NCBI GenBank assembly: GCA_013823325.1
Contig: PNLY01000047.1
Coordinates: 1 to 41,689, forward strand
Length of the DNA: 41,689 bases
Direction: 5' to 3'
Origin: Methylobacterium sp.
GTDB lineage: Bacteria > Pseudomonadota > Alphaproteobacteria > Rhizobiales > Beijerinckiaceae
Under the pieces are notes generated by a model. That model was not told the DNA's origin. It did not search any database and was given only the letters and a program-made list of their open reading frames with translations. Made by a program: the position numbers and the translations under genes. Position 1 is the first letter of the stretch. Every line of letters starts with the position of its first letter. Of this stretch, positions 35,022 to 41,689 are shown piece by piece.

Positions 35022-35813
35022 TCAGGCGCTGGGCTGCGCCTCCTGACGTATACTGACAGGAGGAGGCACGCCGAGCCGGTCGAGCTCGGCGAGACCATCG
35101 GCCAAAAGCCGGTTGCTCGCGGTCTCGATCTGCTCCTGGAGCAGGGCGTGAAAAACCGCCTTGTCCAGGCCTGGCTGGATCGCCGGCATGATCTCGACCT
35201 TGATCGTGCCCGGCCGCTTGATCAGGCTGCGGCGCGGCCAGTAGAGGCCGGCATTGAGCGCGACGGGCACGCAGGGAACGCCGAGCTCGGCATAGAGATG
35301 GGTGACGCCGTATTTGTAGGCCGGCTCGGCGCCGGCCGGCCGGCGCGTGCCCTCCGGGAAGATCATCAGCTGGCGGCCGTTCTGGCCGAGCTCGATCTTG
35401 GCGCGCCTTGTCACCGCCTGCAGCGCCCGGCTGCGGGCGCCGCGATCAACCGGGATCATCCTGAGCTTGAGCAGGCACCAGCCGAAGAAGGGCAGCCAGG
35501 TCAATTCGCGCTTGAGGATGTACACGGGATTGCGGAACACCGTCACCAGCGCGAAGGTCTCCCAGGTCGACTGGTGCTTGGCCGCCATGATGATGCCGCC
35601 GGGCGGAATGTTCTCGACACCGGTGATCTCGTAGCGCGTCCCGACGATCACCCGCATCCACCAGAGCGACGTCTGCGCCCAGCACAGCGCGATCTTCAGC
35701 AGGAAGCGCGGCGGAAGCACCATCGTCACCATGGCCGCGAGCAGCCAGAATGCGAGGTTCAGGTAGAAGGCGATGTTGAACAGGATCGAGCGGATCAGCA
35801 GCATGGTCCGCAA
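35022..35813 (-). CDS. plsC: 1-acyl-sn-glycerol-3-phosphate acyltransferase
   Basis: This 263-residue membrane enzyme makes phosphatidic acid from lysophosphatidic acid and acyl-ACP/CoA. N-terminal helices (about 5-35) anchor it. The acyltransferase block I is AAKHQSTWETF, His80 to Glu85 (H-x4-E; the common form is H-x4-D). Block III is FPEGTRRP (152-159), and ALNAGLYWPRR follows. Alphaproteobacterial PlsC often shows this Glu form. It belongs to the ftsE-ftsX-ydcF-plsC block on the minus strand. The 59-bp gap after it holds the SOS promoter. Confidence 0.92.
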   Translation of the reverse strand: MRTMLLIRSILFNIAFYLNLAFWLLAAMVTMVLPPRFLLKIALCWAQTSLWWMRVIVGTRYEITGVENIPPGGIIMAAKHQSTWETFALVTVFRNPVYILKRELTWLPFFGWCLLKLRMIPVDRGARSRALQAVTRRAKIELGQNGRQLMIFPEGTRRPAGAEPAYKYGVTHLYAELGVPCVPVALNAGLYWPRRSLIKRPGTIKVEIMPAIQPGLDKAVFHALLQEQIETASNRLLADGLAELDRLGVPPPVSIRQEAQPSA

Positions 35814-35865
35814 GAACCCCGGCGGCCGTGGCGCGTCAAGAGCCTGTCCGGGAGAACGGAAGAGA

Positions 35866-36600
35866 TCAGGCGCCGCGCGCCGGTGCCGGCGCGCGCGAGC
35901 GCTTGTCGTGCTCGGGGCCGATCAGGTCGCCCGGCTTGGGCGAGATCGGCTTGCGCCCGCCGATGATCACCGAGAGCCGGGACGTCTCGGGGTCGGTTTC
36001 GAGCCTGCTGCGCAGGGCGGCGACCAGGTATTTGAGGTATTCCGGCACCAGCAGGCGGATCGCGTGCCCGTCGCGCCACCAGCCGGCGACATCGACCTGA
36101 TCGGTCACCACCGGATGCGGCACGAAACGCACGCCCGGCATGGCATGGCGCAGTTCGAGCAGCGTGCGCGGCATGTGGTAGTTCGACGTCACCACCAGCA
36201 GCGAGCGGAAATCATGGCGGCGCACCCAGCGCCGCGTCTCGATGGCGTTGCCGATGGTGTTGCGGGCGCGGTAGTCGAGATCGACGCAGCAGGCGAGTGC
36301 CTCGCGCGCGCTCGGATTGAGCTTGGCCAGTTCCTCGCGACCGGTCTTTTCATTGACCCCGCTGATCAGCAGGCGCCGCCCGCGATCGGCATTGAGCAGG
36401 CTGACGGCGTCGCCAATGCGCTGGGCTCCGCCAGTGACGACGACGATCGCATCGGTGCGCGGCGGCGAGTTCGCCTCCGTCACCGACAGGCCGGTGGCGA
36501 AGCGGACATAACCGGCGGCTACGACGAAACAGCCGAGAAGAACGCTCCAGAGCAGGATCGTGCGGAGCCAGCGGCGCCGCGGGGAGGCAGGCGTCGTCAT
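35866..36600 (-). CDS. YdcF family protein (DUF218)
   Basis: This 244-residue protein has an Arg-rich start, one membrane helix (about 12-34: LRTILLWSVLLGCFVVAAGY) and a DUF218 domain with IVVVTGGAQRIGDAVSLLN, LLISGVNE, ARNTIGNAIETRRWV and LLVVTSNYHMPRTLLELRHAM. DUF218 proteins are linked to envelope and polysaccharide functions (SanA, ElyC type), but the reaction is unclear. The ATG at 36600 is preferred because the helix starts soon after; the frame opens to 36669, also without a good ribosome-binding site. It lies between ftsX and plsC, as in many alphaproteobacteria. Confidence 0.88.
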   Translation of the reverse strand: MTTPASPRRRWLRTILLWSVLLGCFVVAAGYVRFATGLSVTEANSPPRTDAIVVVTGGAQRIGDAVSLLNADRGRRLLISGVNEKTGREELAKLNPSAREALACCVDLDYRARNTIGNAIETRRWVRRHDFRSLLVVTSNYHMPRTLLELRHAMPGVRFVPHPVVTDQVDVAGWWRDGHAIRLLVPEYLKYLVAALRSRLETDPETSRLSVIIGGRKPISPKPGDLIGPEHDKRSRAPAPARGA

Positions 36601-36737
36601 CGGTCGCAGGGCAGCCGCGCTGTCCTCAACACAGGGAAGATGGCCTTGCCGGGTTTCAAGCAGCACCATGAGGTCGGGAAACTAACCGCCCAATCGGGCA
36701 CAATGACGGCATTCCCACAACCCCGCCGCGCAGCGAG

Positions 36738-37727
36738 TCAGCCCATTGCCCTGAGATAATGGCGCACCGTCAGCCGCGAGACGAGTCCCGCGATCGCCGC
36801 GACCACAGCCGCGACCAGGATGACGACGGCATAGCCGGACCAGCCGATCTCGAACGCCCCGAACAGCGCCTGCAGCTGGTCGGCCTCCGGCGTCGCGCTC
36901 CAGGCCGAGGACAGGAAGCCGAGCAGCGCGATCGCGATGATCGCCGCGAGCCCCCCCACCGCACCGCCACGCAAACCGAGCGCGACGAAGCGCGTCTGGA
37001 ATTCGCGCGCGATGAACTCGTCGGTCGCTCCGACGAAATGCAGCACCTCGACCGAGTCGCGGCTGCCGGCCATGGCGCCGCGCGTCGCGAACGCGACGGC
37101 GAGTCCCGCTGCGACCAGCACGAGCAGCACCACGGCGACGCCGGCGAGGATGATCGTGCTCGCCATGGTCGAGAGCCGGCGCACCCAGAGCCTGTGGTCG
37201 TCGAGCGTCGCGCTCGGCACCTCACGCCGCAATGTCTGGCTGAACGCTACGAGATCATTGGCGGAGCTCGAGGACAGCCGCAGCACGATCAAGCGCGGAA
37301 TCGGCAATTCGACGAGGTCGAGCCCGGCGCCGAGCCAGGGCTCGAGCAGCTTGTCCGACTCGGCCCGCGGCATCGGCCGTGCCTCGGCGACGCTGGGCAC
37401 GGCCCGGGCGAGTTCAACGGCGCGGGCGATGTCCTGTTCGATATTGCGGCGCGGATCGGGTCTGACCTGGATCGTCATTTCGTTGGCCACCGCGCCGCGC
37501 CATTGTTCCGAAGCACGGGCTGCAAGCAGCGCCGCGCCGGCACTCAGCGCCGCCAGAAAGGTCAGGATGGCGATGACGACGACGAGCGCTCGGCCCGCGA
37601 CGGAATCGACCGGCACTAGCGGCTGGTCGCGGCGCAGGCTCGCCGGCAGGCGCGAGCCGCTGCGCGGCCGCTCCTCCTCGGCCTCGTCGATGTCGAGATG
37701 GTCAGGCATCGACATGCAGATGCCCAT
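36738..37727 (-). CDS. ftsX: Cell division ABC transporter permease FtsX
   Basis: This 329-residue protein has a long cytoplasmic N-terminus, a first helix (about 47-68), a periplasmic loop with EMTIQVRPDPRR and LEPWLG-like text, and three C-terminal helices, the FtsX layout. With FtsE it couples the divisome to peptidoglycan hydrolases. Starts at 37727, 37715 and 37709 are all in frame; the first overlaps ftsE by 26 nt. EFQTRFVALGLRGGAVGG is a typical conserved loop. The ydcF gene follows. Confidence 0.93.
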   Translation of the reverse strand: MGICMSMPDHLDIDEAEEERPRSGSRLPASLRRDQPLVPVDSVAGRALVVVIAILTFLAALSAGAALLAARASEQWRGAVANEMTIQVRPDPRRNIEQDIARAVELARAVPSVAEARPMPRAESDKLLEPWLGAGLDLVELPIPRLIVLRLSSSSANDLVAFSQTLRREVPSATLDDHRLWVRRLSTMASTIILAGVAVVLLVLVAAGLAVAFATRGAMAGSRDSVEVLHFVGATDEFIAREFQTRFVALGLRGGAVGGLAAIIAIALLGFLSSAWSATPEADQLQALFGAFEIGWSGYAVVILVAAVVAAIAGLVSRLTVRHYLRAMG

Positions 37728-38361
37728 CCGCCAGCACGAGGCGCGGCGCGTCGTAGAGTTCCATCAACGCGATGTCGTGCGTCGCGATCACCACCGCCGT
37801 TCCCAGCGACTGCAATTCCATGAACAAGCGCAGCAAGCGCCGTCCGAGGCCGGGATCGACATTGCCGGTCGGCTCGTCGGCGAGCAGCAATTGCGGCCGG
37901 CTGATCAAGGCGCGCGCGATCGCCGCGCGCTGCTTCTCGCCGCCGGAGAGCACGGCCGGCACCGCATGCATGCGCTCGCCGAGCCCGACCCAGCGCAACA
38001 GCTCGACCACCTCGGCGCGATAGCCCGCCTCCTCCTTGCCGAGGACGCGCAGCGGCAGCGCGACATTCTCGTAGACCGTCAGATGGTCGAGTAGGCGGAA
38101 ATCCTGGAAGACGACGCCCATGCGCCGGCGGAAATCGGTGAGCGTGGCGGCTTCGAGGCGCGAGACGTCCTGGCCGAACAGGTTGACCAGGCCCCGCGTC
38201 GGCTTGAGCGCCATCAGGACCAGGCGGATCAGCGTGGTCTTGCCCGCGCCCGACGGCCCGGTCAGGTACTGGAAGGAGCGCGGCGCGATGCTGAAGTTGA
38301 TGTCCTTCAGCACCTCCGGGCCCATCCCGTACCGCAAGCCGACATTTTCGAACCGAACCAA
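37702..38361 (-). CDS. ftsE: Cell division ATP-binding protein FtsE
   Basis: This 219-residue ATPase has Walker A GPSGAGKT (35-42), signature VLSGGEKQR, Walker B LLLADEPTGNVD, and VVIATHDIALME. The N-terminus MVRFENVGLRYGMGPEVL is typical FtsE. It energises FtsX signalling at the septum. It is the first gene of the minus-strand block and is divergent from the zinc-ribbon gene across a 269-bp gap that contains a CtrA-like half-site. Confidence 0.96.
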   Translation of the reverse strand: MVRFENVGLRYGMGPEVLKDINFSIAPRSFQYLTGPSGAGKTTLIRLVLMALKPTRGLVNLFGQDVSRLEAATLTDFRRRMGVVFQDFRLLDHLTVYENVALPLRVLGKEEAGYRAEVVELLRWVGLGERMHAVPAVLSGGEKQRAAIARALISRPQLLLADEPTGNVDPGLGRRLLRLFMELQSLGTAVVIATHDIALMELYDAPRLVLADGHLHVDA

Positions 38362-38498
38362 CGCACTTCCTCTCGCTGATCTTTCCGAATCGTGCCGGAC
38401 GGGCGCCGAGCCGACACGACCTTACACCGAGACCTCGCCCGGGCGGGAAGCGCCGGCAGGTTTTCCTCAGCCCTGCACGGCGCAGGGTTTACGCGACG

Positions 38499-38506
38499 TT
38501 AACCAT
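38499..38506. promoter_or_regulatory. Candidate CtrA half-site in the ftsE divergent region
   Basis: TTAACCAT in the gap between ftsE and the zinc-ribbon gene matches the CtrA half-site described in Caulobacter. It lies in GCGACGTTAACCATAAAT, an AT-rich patch. A single half-site is weak evidence; there is no full TTAA-N7-TTAA. A GAATC (CcrM-type) site lies at about 38385. Confidence 0.3.
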
Positions 38507-38630
38507 AAATCGACCCTATGGGAGGCGGAGTGGCTGGCCGCACCCGCTTGCGCTTGCGCGCAGCGGCGGGAGGACCAGGCTCCGGACCGACATCCCCGGG
38601 ATGCAGCGCGGAGCGAGCATTTTTAAGGCC

Positions 38631-39458
38631 ATGCAGATCGTCTGCCCCAACTGCGCCAGCCGGTATGAGATCGCCGAGGCCAAGATCGGGACCGGCGGGC
38701 GCAAGGTGCGCTGCGCCAGTTGCCAGACGACCTGGCTCATCGAGCCGCCGCAGGCGATCGAAGCGCGGCCGGCGGAGGAAGTCCTGCAATCCGACCTGGA
38801 TGCGGCAATCCCGGACCTTCCCAGCCCTCCCAGTGCCGAGCAGACCGCCGCCGAACTGGAGGAGGAATTGCGCCGTGCCGCCGAGATCGACGCCGGCATC
38901 TCGGCGATCGCGTCGGAGCGGGCCGAGCCCCCCCAGCCGGATGCTGCACAATCACGCCCCTCCAAGCGCAAGCGCAGCTGGGCTGCCCCCCGCAATCCGG
39001 CAGCGCGGCTGTCCTCTGCCGCGACCGGCATCTTCGTCGCCGTCGGTCTCGTCGCACTCGGTCTCGGCCTCTGGCAGCGCGAGCGCGTCGTCCGGGTGGT
39101 GCCGCAATTCGCCGGGCTCTATGCGACCATCGGCTTGCCGGTCAACGTGCGCGGCCTCGCCTTCAGCGCCGTCGAGAGCGAACTGGTCCAGGATCAGCAG
39201 GGACGCTTCCTCGTCGTCTCCGGCGACGTCACCAACATCGCCAAGGGCACGACCAAGGTGCCGCCGATCACGGTGATGGTGCAAAGCGAGGACGGCACGG
39301 TGCTCTACACCTGGACGACGGAACCGCCGCGCCCGTCGCTGGAGCCGGCGGAATTGATGCATTTCCGTGCCCGTCTCGCCTCGCCGCCCAATGACGGGCG
39401 CTCGGTCCAGCTGCGCTTCGGCAACGCCAGCCCGGACGGCATCGCCAGCCTCCATTGA
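38631..39458 (+). CDS. MJ0042-type zinc-ribbon membrane protein (DUF3426-like)
   Basis: This 275-residue protein has a four-cysteine zinc ribbon at the N-terminus (Cys5, Cys8, Cys28, Cys31: IVCPNCASRYEI and RCASCQTTWLI), a Glu/Ala-rich flexible part (about 40-118), a helix (about 129-148: GIFVAVGLVALGLGL) and a periplasmic beta-sandwich resembling DUF3426 (LVVSGDVTNIAKGTTKVPPI). The ATG at 38631 is used because the zinc ribbon starts at once. The function is unknown; it is often found divergent from ftsE in Hyphomicrobiales, hinting at an envelope role. Confidence 0.9.
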   Translation: MQIVCPNCASRYEIAEAKIGTGGRKVRCASCQTTWLIEPPQAIEARPAEEVLQSDLDAAIPDLPSPPSAEQTAAELEEELRRAAEIDAGISAIASERAEPPQPDAAQSRPSKRKRSWAAPRNPAARLSSAATGIFVAVGLVALGLGLWQRERVVRVVPQFAGLYATIGLPVNVRGLAFSAVESELVQDQQGRFLVVSGDVTNIAKGTTKVPPITVMVQSEDGTVLYTWTTEPPRPSLEPAELMHFRARLASPPNDGRSVQLRFGNASPDGIASLH

Positions 39459-39598
39459 TCCCTTGGCGGTTTCCACATCGCAGGGGTCCGGCCGCTTCAA
39501 TTGTCCGCACATGGACGCTATGACTGGAGCCTGAAGAGTTTAGCCCGCGATCACGGGGCTGCGCGGGCACCGGCCCGCGCCGAAAGGAACGGTCGTCG

Positions 39599-40159
39599 AT
39601 GTCCCAGCCCAAGCGTATCCGCGTTCTCTACGACGAGGCGGCGATCGCCGCGCGCAATGCCGAAATGGCCGCGGAGATTGCCGCCAGTTCCGGCGAGGAC
39701 CTGCTCGTCGTCGCGGTGCTGAAGGGCAGCTTCATGTTCGTCGCCGACCTGATCCGCGCCATGCATCGCGCCGGCATGAGCCCGCAGGTCGAGTTCGTCC
39801 ATCTCTCCAGCTATCGCGCCGCCACCGTCTCCTCCGGCCAGGTCGAGATACTCAGGGACGTGCAGAGCGACGTCCGCGGCCGCCATGTCCTGCTCGTCGA
39901 CGACATCCTTGAATCCGGCCGCACGCTCGCCTTCGCCAAGGACCTGCTCGCCGCGCGCGGCGCCGCGCGCGTATCGACCGCCGTGCTGCTGGAGAAGCCG
40001 GCCAAGCGCGCCGTCAACATCGAAGCGGACTATGTCGGCTTCGAATGTCCCGATTACTTCGTCGTCGGCTACGGCATGGACGTCGCCCATTCCTATCGCC
40101 AGTTGCCCTATGTTGGCGTGATCGAGACCGCCGACCAGGCCGGCCTGCCAGGGATCTGA
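39599..40159 (+). CDS. hpt: Hypoxanthine phosphoribosyltransferase
   Basis: This 186-residue cytoplasmic enzyme salvages hypoxanthine (and often guanine) to IMP/GMP. The PRPP-binding motif is VLLVDDILESGRTL, preceded by the flexible-loop text HLSSYRAATVSSG and followed by VDFECPDYF-like text (here YVGFECPDYFVVGYGMD), which holds the purine-site aromatic residue. Length is normal. It is followed after 4 nt by cpdR, a conserved alphaproteobacterial pairing. The 140-bp gap before it has a TATGAC (about 39519-39524) but no clear -35. Confidence 0.96.
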   Translation: MSQPKRIRVLYDEAAIAARNAEMAAEIAASSGEDLLVVAVLKGSFMFVADLIRAMHRAGMSPQVEFVHLSSYRAATVSSGQVEILRDVQSDVRGRHVLLVDDILESGRTLAFAKDLLAARGAARVSTAVLLEKPAKRAVNIEADYVGFECPDYFVVGYGMDVAHSYRQLPYVGVIETADQAGLPGI

Positions 40160-40163
40160 AGCG

Positions 40164-40538
40164 ATGTCGCGCATTCTCGTGGTCGATGACGAGGAGAGCC
40201 TGCGCTCGCTGGTGGCGCGCGGCCTCGCCATGGACGGGCACGACTGCCTGACTGCCGGCGACGGTGCCGAGGCGCTCGACATCCTGATCGCCGAGCAGGG
40301 CCATTTCGATCTGCTGCTCACCGATATCCGCATGCCGCTGATGGACGGTATCGCGCTGGCACTCGCCGCCAAGCAGCACTTCCCGGACCTCACCATCATG
40401 CTGATGACCGGCTATGCCGAGCAGCGCGAGCGGGCCAAGAGCCTGGAGACCATCGTCTCGGAGGTGATGACCAAGCCCTTCACCATCGCCGAGCTGCGCG
40501 AGACGGTGCTGCGCGTGATCGAGCGCTCGATCGGGTGA
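40164..40538 (+). CDS. cpdR: Single-domain response regulator CpdR
   Basis: This 124-residue receiver domain has no output domain. It shows the acidic pair Asp8/Asp9, phospho-acceptor Asp54 (LLTDIRMPLMDG), Thr82 (MTGYAE) and Lys104 (MTKPF). CpdR, when unphosphorylated, directs ClpXP to degrade CtrA and other cell-cycle proteins; it is controlled by the CckA-ChpT relay. The hpt-cpdR order and the overall text (ILVVDDEESLRSLVARGLAMDGH) support the name. Start 4 nt after the hpt stop. Confidence 0.93.
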   Translation: MSRILVVDDEESLRSLVARGLAMDGHDCLTAGDGAEALDILIAEQGHFDLLLTDIRMPLMDGIALALAAKQHFPDLTIMLMTGYAEQRERAKSLETIVSEVMTKPFTIAELRETVLRVIERSIG

Positions 40539-40550
40539 GCGACCGCGAGG

Positions 40551-41060
40551 CTAGCGGTTCAGCCACCAGATCGAGGCGTTGAGCAGGCTCGCGAACGAGA
40601 CCCAGGCGAGATAGGGCACGAAGAGCGCCACGGACAGCCTGTCGCCCAGCGCTGCGAAGCGCCGCATCGTCCAGATCATCGCCGCCAGCAGCAGCGCGAT
40701 CACGACGAGCCCGGTCGCCGGACTGTTGAGGCCGAAGAAGGCGCAGGACCAGAGCACGTTGAGCCCGAGCTGGGCATGATAGGCGACCAACGTCTGCGCC
40801 CTGCCCGGCATATCGGCCGGCCGGCGCAGGACGCGGAACGCGGCCAGAGCCATCAGCGCGAACAGCGTCGTCCAGACCGGGGCGAACAGCCAGTTGGGCG
40901 GATTGAAGGGCGGCTTGATGAGGCCCGCATACCAGCCCGGAATCTGCGGCACCGTCACGGCGCTGCCGATCAGCGACGCCGCGACGACGGGCAGGATGGC
41001 GAGGAGTGCGGCAAGCCACACATTCGGCTGACGATCGGCTCTGCCTGGCGATATGCTCAT
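40551..41060 (-). CDS. tspO: TspO/MBR family protein (tryptophan-rich sensory protein)
   Basis: This 169-residue protein has five membrane helices and the TspO text IPGWYAGLIKPPFNPPNWLFAPVWTTLFALM (Trp/Pro-rich; here about residues 40-70), LGLNVLWSCAFFGLNSP and a C-terminal YLAWVSFASLLNASIWWLN. It binds tetrapyrroles and is linked to porphyrin handling, oxidative or light stress. The ATG at 41060 fits the family; the open frame to 41420 does not. It is convergent with cpdR (12-bp gap) and divergent from the metC-like gene. Confidence 0.94.
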   Translation of the reverse strand: MSISPGRADRQPNVWLAALLAILPVVAASLIGSAVTVPQIPGWYAGLIKPPFNPPNWLFAPVWTTLFALMALAAFRVLRRPADMPGRAQTLVAYHAQLGLNVLWSCAFFGLNSPATGLVVIALLLAAMIWTMRRFAALGDRLSVALFVPYLAWVSFASLLNASIWWLNR

Positions 41061-41106
41061 GCGGCGAGAATGGGGTGTGTCTGCGCGCCGCACAAGACGA
41101 GCCTCT

Positions 41107-41143
41107 TGCACTGCAGCAATCCAGATGAGATGAATTGTCTCAC
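41107..41143 (+). promoter_or_regulatory. Possible promoter/operator before the cystathionine beta-lyase gene
   Basis: A TTGCAC (41107-41112) resembles a -35, with a weak GATGAA 17 bp later. Overlapping it is the inverted repeat TGAGA-tgaattg-TCTCA (41127-41143), which could be a regulator site. No SAM-II riboswitch pattern was recognised. Confidence 0.25.
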
Positions 41144-41164
41144 ATAGTGGAAATCGGATCAGCC

Positions 41165-41689
41165 ATGACCAAGCGCCCGCTGCACCCCCGTTCGCTCGCC
41201 GCCCAGGCCATGGGCAAGATCGACCCGCTGACCAAGGCCGTGGTGCCGCCGATCCATCTCTCGACGACCTATATCCGAGATGAGGACAACGCCTATTCCT
41301 CGGGCTTCGTCTATGGCCGCCCGGACAATGAGACGGTGCATGAGGCACAGGCCGTGCTCGCCATGCTGGAGGAGGCCAAGGCCGGCGCCCTGCTGTTCGG
41401 CTCCGGCATGGCCGCCGCAACCGCCGTGTTCCAGGCGCTCTCGCCCGGCGACCATGTCGTCGCCTCCAAGGTGATGTACTGGGCGCTGCGCGCCTGGCTG
41501 CTGACCGAAGCGACCCGCTGGGGCCTCAAGATCGACTTCGTCGAGACCGATGACCTCGCCAAGCTCAAGGAGGCGGTGAAGCCGGGCGTCACCAAGCTGA
41601 TCTGGGCCGAGACGCCGTCCAACCCGCTCTGGACCATCACCGACATCGCCGCGGTGGCTGAGATCGCCCATGCCGCCGGAGCCAGGCTC
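41165..41689 (+). CDS. metC: Cystathionine beta-lyase (Cys/Met metabolism PLP enzyme), N-terminal part
   Basis: The gene runs off the window after 175 codons. The visible part has the gamma-family N-terminus: VVPPIHLSTTYIRD, SGFVYGRPDNETVHEAQAVLAMLE, the cofactor-binding FGSGMAAATAVFQAL and SPGDHVVASKVMYWALRAWL, and WAETPSNPLWTITDI. Cystathionine beta-lyase splits cystathionine to homocysteine, pyruvate and ammonia. The PLP lysine lies beyond the window end, so MetC versus MetB or MetZ is judged from overall text only; the KVMYWALRAWL stretch favours the alphaproteobacterial MetC group. Confidence 0.85.
   Translation, partial: MTKRPLHPRSLAAQAMGKIDPLTKAVVPPIHLSTTYIRDEDNAYSSGFVYGRPDNETVHEAQAVLAMLEEAKAGALLFGSGMAAATAVFQALSPGDHVVASKVMYWALRAWLLTEATRWGLKIDFVETDDLAKLKEAVKPGVTKLIWAETPSNPLWTITDIAAVAEIAHAAGARL

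Noticed and set aside
41061..41164. SAM riboswitch before the metC-like gene
   Set aside because: The 104-bp gap shows no SAM-II-like conserved segments; only a short inverted repeat is visible.

Overview
The window is chromosomal DNA of a GC-rich alphaproteobacterium, most likely Hyphomicrobiales (Rhizobiales) and perhaps near Bosea or Methylobacteriaceae. That placement is an inference. It rests on a class I lysyl-tRNA synthetase, a Mur-like Fur protein divergent from sitABCD, the hpt-cpdR pair, the ftsE-ftsX-ydcF-plsC block, the tsaD-gpsA / hemD-mitofilin-hemY neighbourhood, LexA boxes of the GTTC-N7-GTTC type, and high-GC codon use. No phage, insertion sequence, CRISPR array, rRNA or tRNA was seen. 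Coding density is high and most of the window is core genome.

Layout. 1-2.1 kb: end of a TRAP transporter large permease joined to a mannitol/mannonate-type dehydrogenase. 2.1-5.1 kb: an orphan amino-acid-type binding protein, a DUF983 membrane protein, and a MocR-type (GntR plus aminotransferase) regulator whose likely binding motif recurs in two promoters. 5.1-8.1 kb: an ABC importer of the SsuABC/ThiXYZ/TauABC type. 8.3-10.7 kb: class I LysRS and a nitroreductase. 10.7-11.6 kb: an RTX-repeat protein. 11.7-13 kb: a cysteine dioxygenase divergent from a DecR-like Lrp regulator, a likely cysteine-catabolism switch. 13-16 kb: a FadJ-type bifunctional beta-oxidation enzyme divergent from an enoyl-CoA hydratase. 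16-21 kb: a transglutaminase-like protein, the sitABCD manganese/iron importer (four genes joined by 4-nt overlaps) and divergent mur. 21-23 kb: acetyl-CoA synthetase with a clear intrinsic terminator. 23.2-26.5 kb: a tightly packed operon tsaD-gpsA-L,D-transpeptidase-unknown-EVE. 26.8-31.6 kb: HemD fused in one reading frame to a mitofilin (Mic60-like) membrane protein, then hemY and an RluD-type pseudouridine synthase. 31.8-32.7 kb: an RpoH-type sigma factor with a hairpin-rich leader. 32.7-38.4 kb: DUF2125 protein, ChaC-like cyclotransferase, an unknown small protein under two LexA boxes, plsC, ydcF, ftsX and ftsE. 38.6-41.7 kb: a zinc-ribbon membrane protein, hpt, cpdR, tspO and the start of a cystathionine beta-lyase gene.

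The most interesting points are: (1) the HemD-mitofilin fusion in a heme operon that lacks hemC; (2) an unrecognised 161-residue protein with two alphaproteobacterial LexA boxes on a TTGACA promoter; (3) repeated ATTGACTGYA boxes at the MocR and DUF983 promoters; (4) the DecR-like / cysteine dioxygenase divergent pair, in which the dioxygenase keeps the eukaryote-type Cys-Tyr crosslink positions; (5) a 108-bp dispersed palindromic repeat present twice in opposite orientation, plus a different nested repeat in the ABC operon; (6) a three-hairpin leader before rpoH.

All family assignments come from reading the translated sequences. No database search was run. Base-level motifs were located by eye and hand-counted.
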